50,064 nt of DNA from a virus, in IMG/VR virus record IMGVR_UViG_3300039149_000012, positions 1 through 50,064 of that record, one strand, 5' to 3'. Made by a program: the position numbers and the translations under genes. Shown one piece after another: positions 39,095-46,822 of this stretch; positions within the stretch are counted from its first letter, which is position 1, and each line of letters starts with the position of its first letter. The notes beneath the pieces are model-generated. The model saw nothing but the letters and a program-made list of their open reading frames with translations. It made no database searches and had not been told where the DNA came from.

Positions 39095-39774
39095 AATCGC
39101 GACCCAGATTACTCGACTTGTTTTGCGGGGCCGGCGGTGCGGCGATGGGCTATCACCGTGCCGGGTTCGAGGTCGTGGGCGTGGACATCGCGCCGCAGCC
39201 GCGGTATCCGTTCGAATTTTTCCAGAAGGACTGGCACGAAGCCTTGTTGACCCTCGGCCCACTCTTCGATGTCGTTCACGCCTCCCCGCCGTGCCAGCGG
39301 TACAGCGTAGGCCGCAAGATTCACAATTCAGGGGACAAGCACCCCGACCTCGTCGCCCCGGTCCGAGAAGCGTTGAAGCGGTGGTCCGGCGCGCACAGGA
39401 AACCGTGGGTGATTGAGAATGTGCCTGGCTCACCACTATGGAGTCCGATTGTTCTTTGCGGAACGATGTTCGGTCTGAAGGTCTTTCGGCACAGGCTGTT
39501 CGAGTCGGAGCCACCACTGGAGCAACCCAGGCACGGCATCCATGACGGAAGCACTGGGGCCAAGGATGGATATTCGACAAGAGCCAGGGGCCGCAACGGG
39601 TACATCTGTGTGGCCGGTCACAACTTCATTTTTGCCGAAGGCGCGGAAGCCATGGGCATCGGCTGGATGAAAACTCGGCACGAGCTTGCCCAGGCTATCC
39701 CCCCAGCCTACACAGAGTACATTGGAAAGCACTTACTGCCCTTCTGCGAGAGGAGAAGCCATGACCCTGACTGA
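39091..39774 (+). CDS. C5 cytosine DNA methyltransferase
   Basis: 227 residues. DLFCGAGGAAMGYHRAGF (9-26) binds AdoMet, SPPCQRYS (65-72) has the catalytic Cys68, and ENVPGSPL (109-116) is motif VI. A short target domain and GIGWMKTRHELAQAIPPAYTEYIG, the closing motif, follow. The length suits phage-type C5 enzymes. The last residues (PFCERRSHDPD) come from the direct repeat R1 and match an out-of-frame reading of the other copy, so the end was joined by recombination. It likely protects phage DNA from host nucleases. Confidence 0.85.
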   Translation: MKSRPRLLDLFCGAGGAAMGYHRAGFEVVGVDIAPQPRYPFEFFQKDWHEALLTLGPLFDVVHASPPCQRYSVGRKIHNSGDKHPDLVAPVREALKRWSGAHRKPWVIENVPGSPLWSPIVLCGTMFGLKVFRHRLFESEPPLEQPRHGIHDGSTGAKDGYSTRARGRNGYICVAGHNFIFAEGAEAMGIGWMKTRHELAQAIPPAYTEYIGKHLLPFCERRSHDPD

Positions 39775-39869
39775 AGCCCTACAGCTACTGAAAGAGGACC
39801 GGACTGACGAGTTCATGGCGGCGGTGCGGCCGCTGGCGTCGGCAGTGCTGACGGAGAAGCCTTGGAGAC
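39740..39869. repeat. Direct repeat R1, right copy
   Basis: Near-identical to 37940-38069. A second shared block (GCTGCCCCGTCCCTCCCCTG and onward, 45 bp) is at about 38177-38222 and 39996-40041. Confidence 0.85.
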
Positions 39870-40234
39870 ACGTGACGGGATTGACACGAGACAGAGACAA
39901 TAACAACGTCCCCGCCTTCGTCTGTCAGCGATGCGACGGAGACTTTCCAGAAAGGGGATACAAGCAGGTAGACACAATCCACTTTGAAGCCCCTGGCTGC
40001 CCCGTCCCTCCCCTGCTGGAAGGCTCGGCGGCTGACATCGCCGAGCAGCTAATAAGGCACTACCTCGTACACGTCTCGACTGACGTACCGACGGCACTAT
40101 ATGACATCTACCCGTTGCTGTACCCCAAAGCTCGTCAGGAAGTGCTGAAAGTCCTCTACTGGTGGGGTTTTCCTGCCACCCCCGAAGAGCAGATCGCCGT
40201 CTGCTTGGAAGCCCTGGCTAAGTGGGAGGTATGA
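39761..40234 (+). CDS. MTLTEALQLL accessory protein, copy 2
   Basis: 157 residues. The N-terminus is nearly identical to copy 1. CQRCDGDFPERGYKQV provides a zinc pair, then CPVPPLLEGSAADIAEQL and a PEEQIAVCLEALAKW close. The start overlaps the methyltransferase end by 14 nt. The middle part is unlike copy 1. Confidence 0.65.
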   Translation: MTLTEALQLLKEDRTDEFMAAVRPLASAVLTEKPWRHVTGLTRDRDNNNVPAFVCQRCDGDFPERGYKQVDTIHFEAPGCPVPPLLEGSAADIAEQLIRHYLVHVSTDVPTALYDIYPLLYPKARQEVLKVLYWWGFPATPEEQIAVCLEALAKWEV

Positions 40235-40237
40235 GCG

Positions 40238-40513
40238 ATGAAGCGCAGGTGTCGCGGCAAAGGATGGCGCAAGAAAACACTTCTACAGTTGCAGCACGGA
40301 CTCTGCCCGTGGTGCGGACAACTGCTCACCTTCAAGGAGGCTACCCTTGACCATATCTTTCCCAAAAGTAAGGGCGGTCTGAAAGCGTGGCACAATATCC
40401 AACTCCTTCACCGCAAGTGCAATTCAGAGAAGGGCGACAGACTCCTAAAACATAGAAATCGTTTCACACTCAGAGGCCAATTATTACGACCATATCCAAT
40501 CAACTTGCTGTAA
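40238..40513 (+). CDS. HNH endonuclease
   Basis: 91 residues, GGGAGG site. LCPWCGQLL (22-30), ATLDHIFPKSKGG (35-47), HNIQLLHRKCNSEKGD (52-67): a full HNH domain with its zinc cysteines, in a compact protein. In phages such enzymes serve in packaging or as selfish elements; here the accessory neighbours favour the latter. Confidence 0.8.
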   Translation: MKRRCRGKGWRKKTLLQLQHGLCPWCGQLLTFKEATLDHIFPKSKGGLKAWHNIQLLHRKCNSEKGDRLLKHRNRFTLRGQLLRPYPINLL

Positions 40514-40538
40514 CCCTGGATAACTGGGAGACCAGGCC

Positions 40539-40763
40539 ATGAAAAAGGCCAAGGATATTGAGGCTAAGGTCTACGAGATTCATCGGTATATTGGGCGCCG
40601 CGTCAGTCAGTTGGATGTGTTGCGCGGCGCCGAACGCACAGAACTTATGACGGAGTTGGCCGCGCTGGGCCATATAGCCGCCGGGCTTGAATGGACGCTT
40701 GGCCAGCTTGGATGGAATGACATTATAGTGGCATACGAAGAGTCTGATACCAATGGTATATGA
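40539..40763 (+). CDS. Small helical protein
   Basis: 74 residues, GGGAG site. It is mostly alpha-helix (AKVYEIHRYIGRRVSQLDVLRG, then LMTELAALGHIAAGLEWTLGQLGW). Its stop overlaps the next start. Confidence 0.55.
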   Translation: MKKAKDIEAKVYEIHRYIGRRVSQLDVLRGAERTELMTELAALGHIAAGLEWTLGQLGWNDIIVAYEESDTNGI

Positions 40764-40867
40764 CTAAAAGGTATATACCGGAATATGCCAGCCGGGACGG
40801 GATGGAGATTCTATTTGACGTGGCGCGCCATGACGGTATAGTCGCGTCTGTAGAGCAGGCACCTTGA
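40760..40867 (+). CDS. Very small protein, candidate
   Basis: 35 residues, MTKRYIPEYASRDGMEILFD and a short rest, coupled to the gene before it by an ATGA overlap. No other support. Confidence 0.4.
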   Translation: MTKRYIPEYASRDGMEILFDVARHDGIVASVEQAP

Positions 40868-40887
40868 TATTCAAACACGCAATCATC

Positions 40888-40943
40888 AGGACCGGCGCGG
40901 TTCACTTCCTCTGAGGTGTCTGCTCGCCGCCCGGTCCTATTTT
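40888..40943 (+). terminator. Terminator with long loop
   Basis: AGGACCGG (40888-40895) pairs with CCGGTCCT (40931-40938), followed by ATTTTG. The loop is about 35 nt. As at 26915-26964, the next gene's ribosome site follows at once. Confidence 0.55.
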
Positions 40944-40964
40944 GTTGCACGGGAGGTTCGCTGC

Positions 40965-41528
40965 ATGGCACATCCAGATCATATAGACGGTTGGTGGTTT
41001 TCTGCCGGACGAGTCCTGCCAAATGGCGACGGCAGGCCCATTAAGCTCGGGTGTACTCATCACGTCAATGGAAGGATCATGCCCTGCATAAACGGACTGA
41101 ATCTGAGCGTGAACGCTTTGGACGCACTCAGTTATTCCACTGGTGATATTGTCTGGCGGGTGCGAGGCCATGGGACCGTCGTTGTTGAACGTAACAAAGC
41201 CGCCTGCTCGGACCGGACATATCTCCGAGGTGGAATTGATGTGTCCGACGTGGTAAGACACTTCGCCCGGCTGTGTGCATTAGATGTTATCTCACTTTGG
41301 GATGCACCAGATGAAGTGCGGACATACCTTCGCACCGGAGATCCAACGATTAGCGCCGAAGCCATGGCCGCCGCCTGCTTCGCCGCCGGGGCCGCCGTCT
41401 GGGTCGCCACCAGGGACGCCGCCGCCAGGGACGCCGCCGGGGACGCCATCTGGGCCAGACAAAACAGGCGACTACACCGAATGTTAATGGATGCAATCCG
41501 TAAAGACGAACGAAAGCGAATGAAATGA
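40965..41528 (+). CDS. Phage protein with alanine-rich repeat tail
   Basis: 187 residues, GGGAGG site. WWFSAGRVLPNGDGRPI, NGLNLSVNALDALSYSTGDIVWRV and FARLCALDVISLWDAPDEVRTYLRTGD match a phage family in which a beta-domain is followed by variable AAARDAA repeats. Here the repeats run through AAACFAAGAAVWVATRDAAARDAAGDA (about 130-165), made by short DNA repeats that can grow or shrink. Function unknown. Confidence 0.7.
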   Translation: MAHPDHIDGWWFSAGRVLPNGDGRPIKLGCTHHVNGRIMPCINGLNLSVNALDALSYSTGDIVWRVRGHGTVVVERNKAACSDRTYLRGGIDVSDVVRHFARLCALDVISLWDAPDEVRTYLRTGDPTISAEAMAAACFAAGAAVWVATRDAAARDAAGDAIWARQNRRLHRMLMDAIRKDERKRMK

Positions 41529-41572
41529 AAGCGAAACGGACCGGGCAGATAGCGCTCTTTCAGGAAGGATGA

Positions 41573-41788
41573 ATGAATATGACCACCGAACGCAACTGTA
41601 GCACCTGCGACCATTGGATACCAGACAACGGCCAGTGCAAGTTCATGGGCTGGATCGTCCACGAGTGGGACGATCACCAAGTCCGACGATATCACGAGAC
41701 CGATGGGAATGAATCGTGCAAGAATCACACGCCCGCAGTGAAACATCCAAAACAGAAACGTACCCGCAAAAAGGTGTCGCATGACTAA
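41573..41788 (+). CDS. Small zinc-type protein
   Basis: 71 residues (start at 41573 or 41579, AAGGAT site). CSTCDHWIPDNGQCKFMGW and ESCKNHTP are a Cys-rich pattern; the end is basic (KQKRTRKKV). It overlaps the next gene by 8 nt. Confidence 0.55.
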   Translation: MNMTTERNCSTCDHWIPDNGQCKFMGWIVHEWDDHQVRRYHETDGNESCKNHTPAVKHPKQKRTRKKVSHD

Positions 41789-42482
41789 CAAGCAGGAAGC
41801 CGACACAGCGTTAGCGAGGATCTCACCGGACGAGATTGAGATTCCCCGCAATTGGGACTACAACGTATCAGTCAACGCCGTGAAACCCATGGTGCAGCAG
41901 TTCGATGCCATGTGGCCGACGCTGGTGCATGAGCTTGCTACTGCGAGAGCGGCATTGAAGGCCCAGGGCCGGAGGTCGGACCTCGGCGCATGTGCGCCGA
42001 CGTTGCCGACGTGGGAGCAATACTGCCAGGATATTGGCATCTCGAAGTCGCAAGCCAACCGCCAGATTTCCGGCTACATCCACTCGTCAAAGAAGGACAA
42101 ACCCCCTGCGCCGGAGGGAAAGACCAAGTGCCCCCGCTGCAACGGAACGGGCTACATCAAGGGGGATGAATCCGACATCATAGACGCTGAGATCGTCACC
42201 CGCCCAAAGGCGTTCAGGCACCTCACCGCCAAGATTATCCGCGACTACGCCAAGACGATCCAATTCGACCTAGACGGTGACGCCTTCCTGGACCATTATG
42301 ATTCATGCGGATGGGTCACTGGCAAGGGCTCGTCGAAGAAACTGAAGGACTGGAAGGCAGCGGTTCGGAACTGGAAAAGGATGCGCGACAATGGAGCACC
42401 CAAAAACTCTACGACTAGTCGAAGCCAGAGGCGTTTTGGAGGCACTGACATCGCCGAGGGAATCACTATCGGCGACGATTGA
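41781..42482 (+). CDS. Replication-initiator-like protein
   Basis: 233 residues, AAAAGGTG site. TWEQYCQDIGISKSQANRQISGYI is a helix-turn-helix. CPRCNGTGYI is a short zinc-like turn. FLDHYDSCGWVTGKGSSKKLKDWKAAVRNWKRM resembles the tail of phage replication-initiator proteins (FxxxYxxxGWxxGK...DWKAAVRxW). The helicase-loader gene overlaps its end. A palindromic repeat adds RRSDLGACAPTLPT just before the HTH. Confidence 0.65.
   Translation: MTNKQEADTALARISPDEIEIPRNWDYNVSVNAVKPMVQQFDAMWPTLVHELATARAALKAQGRRSDLGACAPTLPTWEQYCQDIGISKSQANRQISGYIHSSKKDKPPAPEGKTKCPRCNGTGYIKGDESDIIDAEIVTRPKAFRHLTAKIIRDYAKTIQFDLDGDAFLDHYDSCGWVTGKGSSKKLKDWKAAVRNWKRMRDNGAPKNSTTSRSQRRFGGTDIAEGITIGDD
41978..42004. repeat. 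Palindromic repeat, CTTCGGCGCA family, copy 4
   Basis: CCTCGGCGCATGTGCGCC plus flanks GGA and GACGTT, around the same centre as the other copies. In frame in the replication gene. Confidence 0.65.
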
Positions 42483-43122
42483 GTGTGGGATGTGCGGCAA
42501 GACCCATCGTCGATCTGCTGTGCCTACACTCTGTATGCGGTGTTTCCGTAAACTCCAGCATGAGAAACTGCCAGAGGGGGAGCGCATGCGATCTGTGGTG
42601 CAGATCGTCCGTCCCAGGTACGCAAACGCCACGTTAAAGACACTTCCTAGTGCCCTGTGCACCGCCCTGCTCGGCGCAAAGGAGGGCGAGAGTATTTACC
42701 TGTGGGGACCTCCAGGCACAGGAAAAACGTGGGCTATGGCCGCGATGGCCCGGCATCGCATCGAAAACGGATACCGCGTCCACCGAGAGGGCTGGGAACG
42801 CCTCTGTCTACGCATCCGAGGCACATTCTCCCCGAGAGCAGTTGAGACTGAGTGGACTGTAATCGAGCCCCTCATAGCGGCTGACACGCTCATTATCGAG
42901 GACATCGGCACCACGGTCAGTGCTGGGCGGCAGGAGAGTGATTTTAGCTTACGTGTCCTGCTGGTGATTCTCGATTCCCGCTCCGAGGATATGCTTGAGA
43001 CTCTGATCACCAGCAACAAGCCCTTGGAGGAGATAGAAAGCTCGTTTGACCCGAGAATCGCCAGCAGGCTGCGTCAGGGCCTGATAATCCAGAAGACTGG
43101 AAAAGACAAACGAGGACGGTAA
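42391..43122 (+). CDS. DnaC-like AAA+ helicase loader
   Basis: 243 residues, AAAGGATG site, 92-nt overlap with the preceding gene. An N-terminal zinc ribbon (C32, C35, C48, C51) precedes the AAA+ core: GPPGTGKT (106-113), TLIIEDIG (166-173), TSNKPLEEIESSFDPRIASRL (208-227, sensor and arginine finger). It loads the ring helicase onto the origin. No DnaB-type helicase is encoded in the window, so a host helicase is the probable partner. Confidence 0.8.
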   Translation: MEHPKTLRLVEARGVLEALTSPRESLSATIECGMCGKTHRRSAVPTLCMRCFRKLQHEKLPEGERMRSVVQIVRPRYANATLKTLPSALCTALLGAKEGESIYLWGPPGTGKTWAMAAMARHRIENGYRVHREGWERLCLRIRGTFSPRAVETEWTVIEPLIAADTLIIEDIGTTVSAGRQESDFSLRVLLVILDSRSEDMLETLITSNKPLEEIESSFDPRIASRLRQGLIIQKTGKDKRGR

Positions 43123-43158
43123 CACAGAAGGAGTTGACATGAACAAGGACCAAGCGGC

Positions 43159-43236
43159 ATGAATACGCAACGCGAGCCATGTTGGACGCGGTGGAACGGG
43201 AGCCGGGACAAGATGGTTAATAGGAACGTAGAATGA
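43159..43236 (+). CDS. Very small protein, candidate
   Basis: 25 residues, MNTQREPCWTRWNGSRDKMV and a short rest, stop overlapping the next start (ATGA). Possibly a translation-coupling leader only. Confidence 0.3.
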   Translation: MNTQREPCWTRWNGSRDKMVNRNVE

Positions 43237-43523
43237 ACATTGGGATGAGAATAGAGATTCGCGACGGGAACGAACCTACCGTCCCGACTGCGAAACGTGG
43301 GGCGTTCTTCCAGGGGCTTGTCAGGACGACGGATGAGCAATCAGAGAAAGGATTGACGTGGTGGCCCTGCGCGTTCTGCGGCGGCAACGTCCTGGTCGAT
43401 GTTTACCGCAACACACGGGAGCGGTGCGCGTGTGGAGCGAGAAGGTGCCATCACACAGATACGCGGCGTGGCATTTACGAAGAGGGCTGGCGTCTGAACG
43501 GCCATACATTGTGGTATTGTTGA
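43233..43523 (+). CDS. Zinc-binding accessory protein
   Basis: 96 residues. WWPCAFCGGNVLVDVY and RERCACGARRCHH form a likely zinc module. FFQGLVRTTDEQ in front may be a separate strand pair. Function unknown. Confidence 0.55.
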   Translation: MNIGMRIEIRDGNEPTVPTAKRGAFFQGLVRTTDEQSEKGLTWWPCAFCGGNVLVDVYRNTRERCACGARRCHHTDTRRGIYEEGWRLNGHTLWYC

Positions 43524-43536
43524 GCGTGGCGGTAGA

Positions 43537-43608
43537 ATGACAAACGCGGAGTTCCAATCGAAGTACGTCAACAAGATCATCAGGGAGTTACGATGCCATC
43601 TACAATAG
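43537..43608 (+). CDS. Leader-type mini-ORF, candidate
   Basis: 23 residues (MTNAEFQSKYVNKIIRELRC and a short rest), overlapping the start of the helicase gene by 16 nt. It could couple translation; it is not clearly a gene. Confidence 0.3.
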   Translation: MTNAEFQSKYVNKIIRELRCHLQ

Positions 43609-45095
43609 AAATACCGCTCAGCATGGAGTCGTTATCGGATTATGAAATGTTCCTGCGTATCAAACGACTGCCGGTCTACAAATTTATTGGAAGGACGGCG
43701 GTTGTTCCATCGCGATACGCAAAAATGCTGAGGATAAAACCTGTTGAAAAGCGACGCCTAACGTACAAGGCCAGCCCATTTCTATTCGACTACCAACGAG
43801 ACATTGCGAGGCTCGCTCTGGACGCTCAGCGATTCAGCATCTTTGCTGACTGTGGCTTGGGCAAGACGTTGATATACTTCGAGTGGATACGGCATGTTCT
43901 CAAGAACACAGACGGGGCAGTCTTGCTCGTGTGCCCTTTGATGGTGGTGGACCAAACGCTTAGCGAGAGCAGCCGATTCTATGGTGACGAGTTGCAGTGG
44001 GAAAAACTGCACGCCCATGACATCGAGGGTTGGTGCAACGCAGGAGGCCGGTTAGGCATAACCAATTTTGAGGCGATGAACCATGACGTCCACAATCAGC
44101 GTCTGAGCGGGTTAGTCATTGACGAGTCGAGCATGCTCAAGTCCCATTATGGCAAGTGGGGTACCCAATTGGTATCATTGGCTAAAGGGCTCGATTGGGT
44201 TTTGTGTGGCACCGGGACACCGGCCCCGAACGATCGTATAGAATACGCGAACCATGCCGTGGCCATGGGAGCATTCCCGACTATCAACGCATTTCTCGCC
44301 AGGTTCTTTGTCAACAGGGGACAGGTGCAGAATCGTTGGGAGATAAAACCGCACGCCATCAACGCATTCTATACGGCCCTGGCAGACTGGTCCATTTTTC
44401 TGGCGACTCCAGCACGGTACGGATGGCAGGACCACTCGCACGACATACCGCCCATCAACATTCATATCCACGACGTTCCCCTGACAGCGGAACAACGCAT
44501 AAGCATCCAGGAAGTGACCAACGATCTATTTGTCTCTCATGTCGGCGGCATTAGCACTCGCAGCAAGTTGAGCCAGATCAGCAAAGGGAGACACAACGGC
44601 ACAAAGATCCCAGAGAATAAGACTCGGTACATACAGAAGCTTGTCGATAGCTGGCCGGAGGAAGCCACAATCATATGGTGCCTGTACAATGCTGAGCAAG
44701 AGCAGATAGCAAAGGCGTTTCCAGATGCCGCCAATATCACAGGGTCAACCAAGCACTCGGACCGCGTGAGCCTGCTGGCGGATTTCCAGGAAGGGAGGCG
44801 CAAGGTACTGATTACGAAACCCAAAATCCTCGGGTTCGGCCTGAATCTACAGGTTGCAACGCGACAGATATTCAGTGGCCTGCAGGATTCTTACGAGAGC
44901 TTCTATCAGGCTGTCAAGCGGTCCAATCGTGTCGGATCAACCCGTCCGCTTAATGTCCATATCCCTATCACGGAAGCCGAAGCTCCCATGGTAGAGAACG
45001 TACTGCGCAAAGCTAAGCAGGTCCAATCCGACACTGAGCAACAAGAAGCCATATTCGCAACCTATTGGGAGAATAGACATGCTGTACTTCGGTAA
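43593..45095 (+). CDS. SNF2-type DNA helicase/translocase
   Basis: 500 residues, GGGAG site. FDYQRDIARL (65-74), DCGLGKT motif I (86-92), LLVCPLMVVDQ motif Ia, DESS motif II (176-179), GTGTPAPND motif III (205-213) and a second RecA domain with GFGLNLQVATRQIF and FYQAVKRSNRVGSTRPLNVHIPI (about 438-464, motif VI). It uses ATP to move on double-stranded DNA. The next gene, a methyltransferase, overlaps it by 17 nt; the pair probably acts as one modification or anti-restriction unit. Confidence 0.85.
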   Translation: MPSTIEIPLSMESLSDYEMFLRIKRLPVYKFIGRTAVVPSRYAKMLRIKPVEKRRLTYKASPFLFDYQRDIARLALDAQRFSIFADCGLGKTLIYFEWIRHVLKNTDGAVLLVCPLMVVDQTLSESSRFYGDELQWEKLHAHDIEGWCNAGGRLGITNFEAMNHDVHNQRLSGLVIDESSMLKSHYGKWGTQLVSLAKGLDWVLCGTGTPAPNDRIEYANHAVAMGAFPTINAFLARFFVNRGQVQNRWEIKPHAINAFYTALADWSIFLATPARYGWQDHSHDIPPINIHIHDVPLTAEQRISIQEVTNDLFVSHVGGISTRSKLSQISKGRHNGTKIPENKTRYIQKLVDSWPEEATIIWCLYNAEQEQIAKAFPDAANITGSTKHSDRVSLLADFQEGRRKVLITKPKILGFGLNLQVATRQIFSGLQDSYESFYQAVKRSNRVGSTRPLNVHIPITEAEAPMVENVLRKAKQVQSDTEQQEAIFATYWENRHAVLR

Positions 45096-45957
45096 AGAGC
45101 CTTATGTTGTCGCCAAAGAGGATTGCATTATCCACATGGCGAAAATGAATGAGCAGTGTGTGGATTTCGCGGTGTTCTCCCCACCGTTTCCGGCATTGTA
45201 CGCCTATACGTCATTGCCCGAGGACATGGGCAACTGCGACGACTCCGGCAGTGAACTCAAAATTCACTTGAGCTATTTCTATCGCGGCCTTTTGCGGGTC
45301 CTGAAACCTGGTCGGGTGGCAATCGTTCACGTCATGCAGATACCACGAATGAAAAGGTCGGGAGGCGTTGGTCTGTTTGATTTTCGCGGCCTCAATATCC
45401 GTATCGGCCAAAGGGCTGGTCTCGTCTATGAGTATGATTGGCTTGTCCCGAAGAACCCCCAGGCGCAAGCCATACGCAACAAAAGCAGGGAATTACAATT
45501 TGCCGGCTTGGAGTCGGACCGAGCGAAATCCAGGGGGTGTCTGGGCGACTATCTCATCAAATTCAGGGCACCCGGCGAAAATAGCATTCCTGTTGATTCA
45601 GAGGGGGAGGTTTCGAGGAACGACTGGATTCAGTGGGCCGACAGTGCTTGGTACGGCATACGAGAAACGAACACCCTGAATGTGGTAGAAGGTCGCGGCG
45701 AAAACGACACCAAGCACATATGCCCCCTGCAGCTGGAAGTGATATCACGTTGCGTGCATTTGTATACCAATCCTGACGAAGTCGTATTTAGTCCCTTTGC
45801 CGGGATTGGGTCCGAAGCATTTGAATCGTTGCGATTAGGCCGCCGATTCTACGGATGCGAGATCAAAGACGAATACTACGACGCCTGCCTCCGTAATTGC
45901 GAGCGAGGCATTGAAGCTAGGCAGGAACAGGCGTGCTTGTTTGAACTGAATGCCTAG
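45079..45957 (+). CDS. Site-specific DNA methyltransferase (N6A/N4C type)
   Basis: 292 residues, GGGAG site. VFSPPFPALYAYTSLPEDMGN has the catalytic SPPF motif IV (34-37). GRVAIVHVMQIPRMK, then near the C-terminus CPLQLEVISRCVHLYTNPDEVVFSPFAGIGSEAFESLRLGRRFYGCEI, in pattern, are the AdoMet-binding blocks in the order of beta-class enzymes. It methylates A or C bases in a set site, probably with the helicase encoded just upstream. No nuclease gene is next to it. Confidence 0.85.
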   Translation: MLYFGKEPYVVAKEDCIIHMAKMNEQCVDFAVFSPPFPALYAYTSLPEDMGNCDDSGSELKIHLSYFYRGLLRVLKPGRVAIVHVMQIPRMKRSGGVGLFDFRGLNIRIGQRAGLVYEYDWLVPKNPQAQAIRNKSRELQFAGLESDRAKSRGCLGDYLIKFRAPGENSIPVDSEGEVSRNDWIQWADSAWYGIRETNTLNVVEGRGENDTKHICPLQLEVISRCVHLYTNPDEVVFSPFAGIGSEAFESLRLGRRFYGCEIKDEYYDACLRNCERGIEARQEQACLFELNA

Positions 45958-45965
45958 TCCGAATC

Positions 45966-46208
45966 ATGAACGACACCGCCACCATCCAGGTTACATTGTG
46001 TGCCGTGTGCGGCTCTCACGCCACCGAGAGCGACTACGATTCAACGCCCCAGCCCCGCACCACGGGCCAGATCGGGCAGGTCGGGATGTTCGTGCCCTTT
46101 ATGGCCAAGTGCCCTCTTTGTGGGCTCCTGGCGTGCTTCTCATGCCTGTCGAACGGCTGGTGCTGCGAGCGGGCGAACGAGGGTGGGCAGATGGCCTTAT
46201 TTGAATGA
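45966..46208 (+). CDS. Small zinc-ribbon protein
   Basis: 80 residues. CAVCGSH, then CPLCGLLACFSCLSNGWCC form two CxxC pairs and extra Cys. It follows the methyltransferase by 8 nt. The ribosome site is weak. Function unknown. Confidence 0.55.
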   Translation: MNDTATIQVTLCAVCGSHATESDYDSTPQPRTTGQIGQVGMFVPFMAKCPLCGLLACFSCLSNGWCCERANEGGQMALFE

Positions 46209-46224
46209 CTGAAAGGATATCCAG

Positions 46225-46749
46225 GTGAACGAGAAACGGACAGTAGCAGACGCCGGGGGCGGCTTCAAACGTGGAATGCGTGTCAAGGGCGACGTGAACG
46301 ATAGTTGGCAAACTATTGTTTACGTTGCTGATGATGGTTGGGGTACGACTGAGACCCGGAGCGGATTTGGTCCAACACATGGCAAGTCAATGCTGCTGGA
46401 CCCGACCAGCGTCTGGGAGGGGCAGGTGAGACGAGGTATAATCAACGGATCGCTCGCGCATGTGCAATACCTGACTGCTGATTTCGGTAGAGTGGGGTTC
46501 TGTGAGGGCGAGCCCGATGTATACAGAAACATCGTATACACGACACCCCTACGCTTCTTCGCGAAGGAGTACCCAGATGTCGTCTGGCCCGAGCTGGAGA
46601 CAGACACCTTACAGATTGCGTGTGCACAGGTGGCAAGCAAGCTAATCACTGACAGTGCCGGTGAACTGTGGTCGGCGGCGCGCTTGGGAGACTGGCTCTA
46701 CGAACAGCTTACTGCCGCTGGCGTGAAAGACCCGGAGGCCAAGCCATGA
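46225..46749 (+). CDS. Paralogue of the 36019 accessory protein
   Basis: 174 residues from a GTG start (AAAGGA site). TVADAGGGFKRGMRVKGDV, LDPTSVWEGQ, YPDVVWPELETDTLQIACAQVASKLITDSAGE and LGDWLYEQL are shared with the copy at 36019-36609, about 10 kb away. The middle differs. The ends of both are followed by DPEAKP. Confidence 0.65.
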   Translation: MNEKRTVADAGGGFKRGMRVKGDVNDSWQTIVYVADDGWGTTETRSGFGPTHGKSMLLDPTSVWEGQVRRGIINGSLAHVQYLTADFGRVGFCEGEPDVYRNIVYTTPLRFFAKEYPDVVWPELETDTLQIACAQVASKLITDSAGELWSAARLGDWLYEQLTAAGVKDPEAKP

Positions 46750-46817
46750 TCGAGCTAGACGAGATCAAAGGGGCCGTAGGGCCCATGGTCGTGATCCGAC
46801 TGAACGAGCAAAGGTAG
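46746..46817 (+). pseudogene. Truncated duplicate of the 47922 gene
   Basis: ATG, IELDEIKGAVGPMVVIRLNEQ, then a stop after 23 codons. It copies the first codons of the HTH gene at 47922 at DNA level (GACGAGATCAAAGG and GATCCGACTGAACGAGCA). The membrane protein gene lies between the broken and the intact copy. Confidence 0.7.
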
Positions 46818-46822
46818 CTGAA

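Noticed and set aside
43782-44018. Leftward short frame inside the helicase gene
   Set aside because: Antisense to conserved helicase motifs, no independent support.
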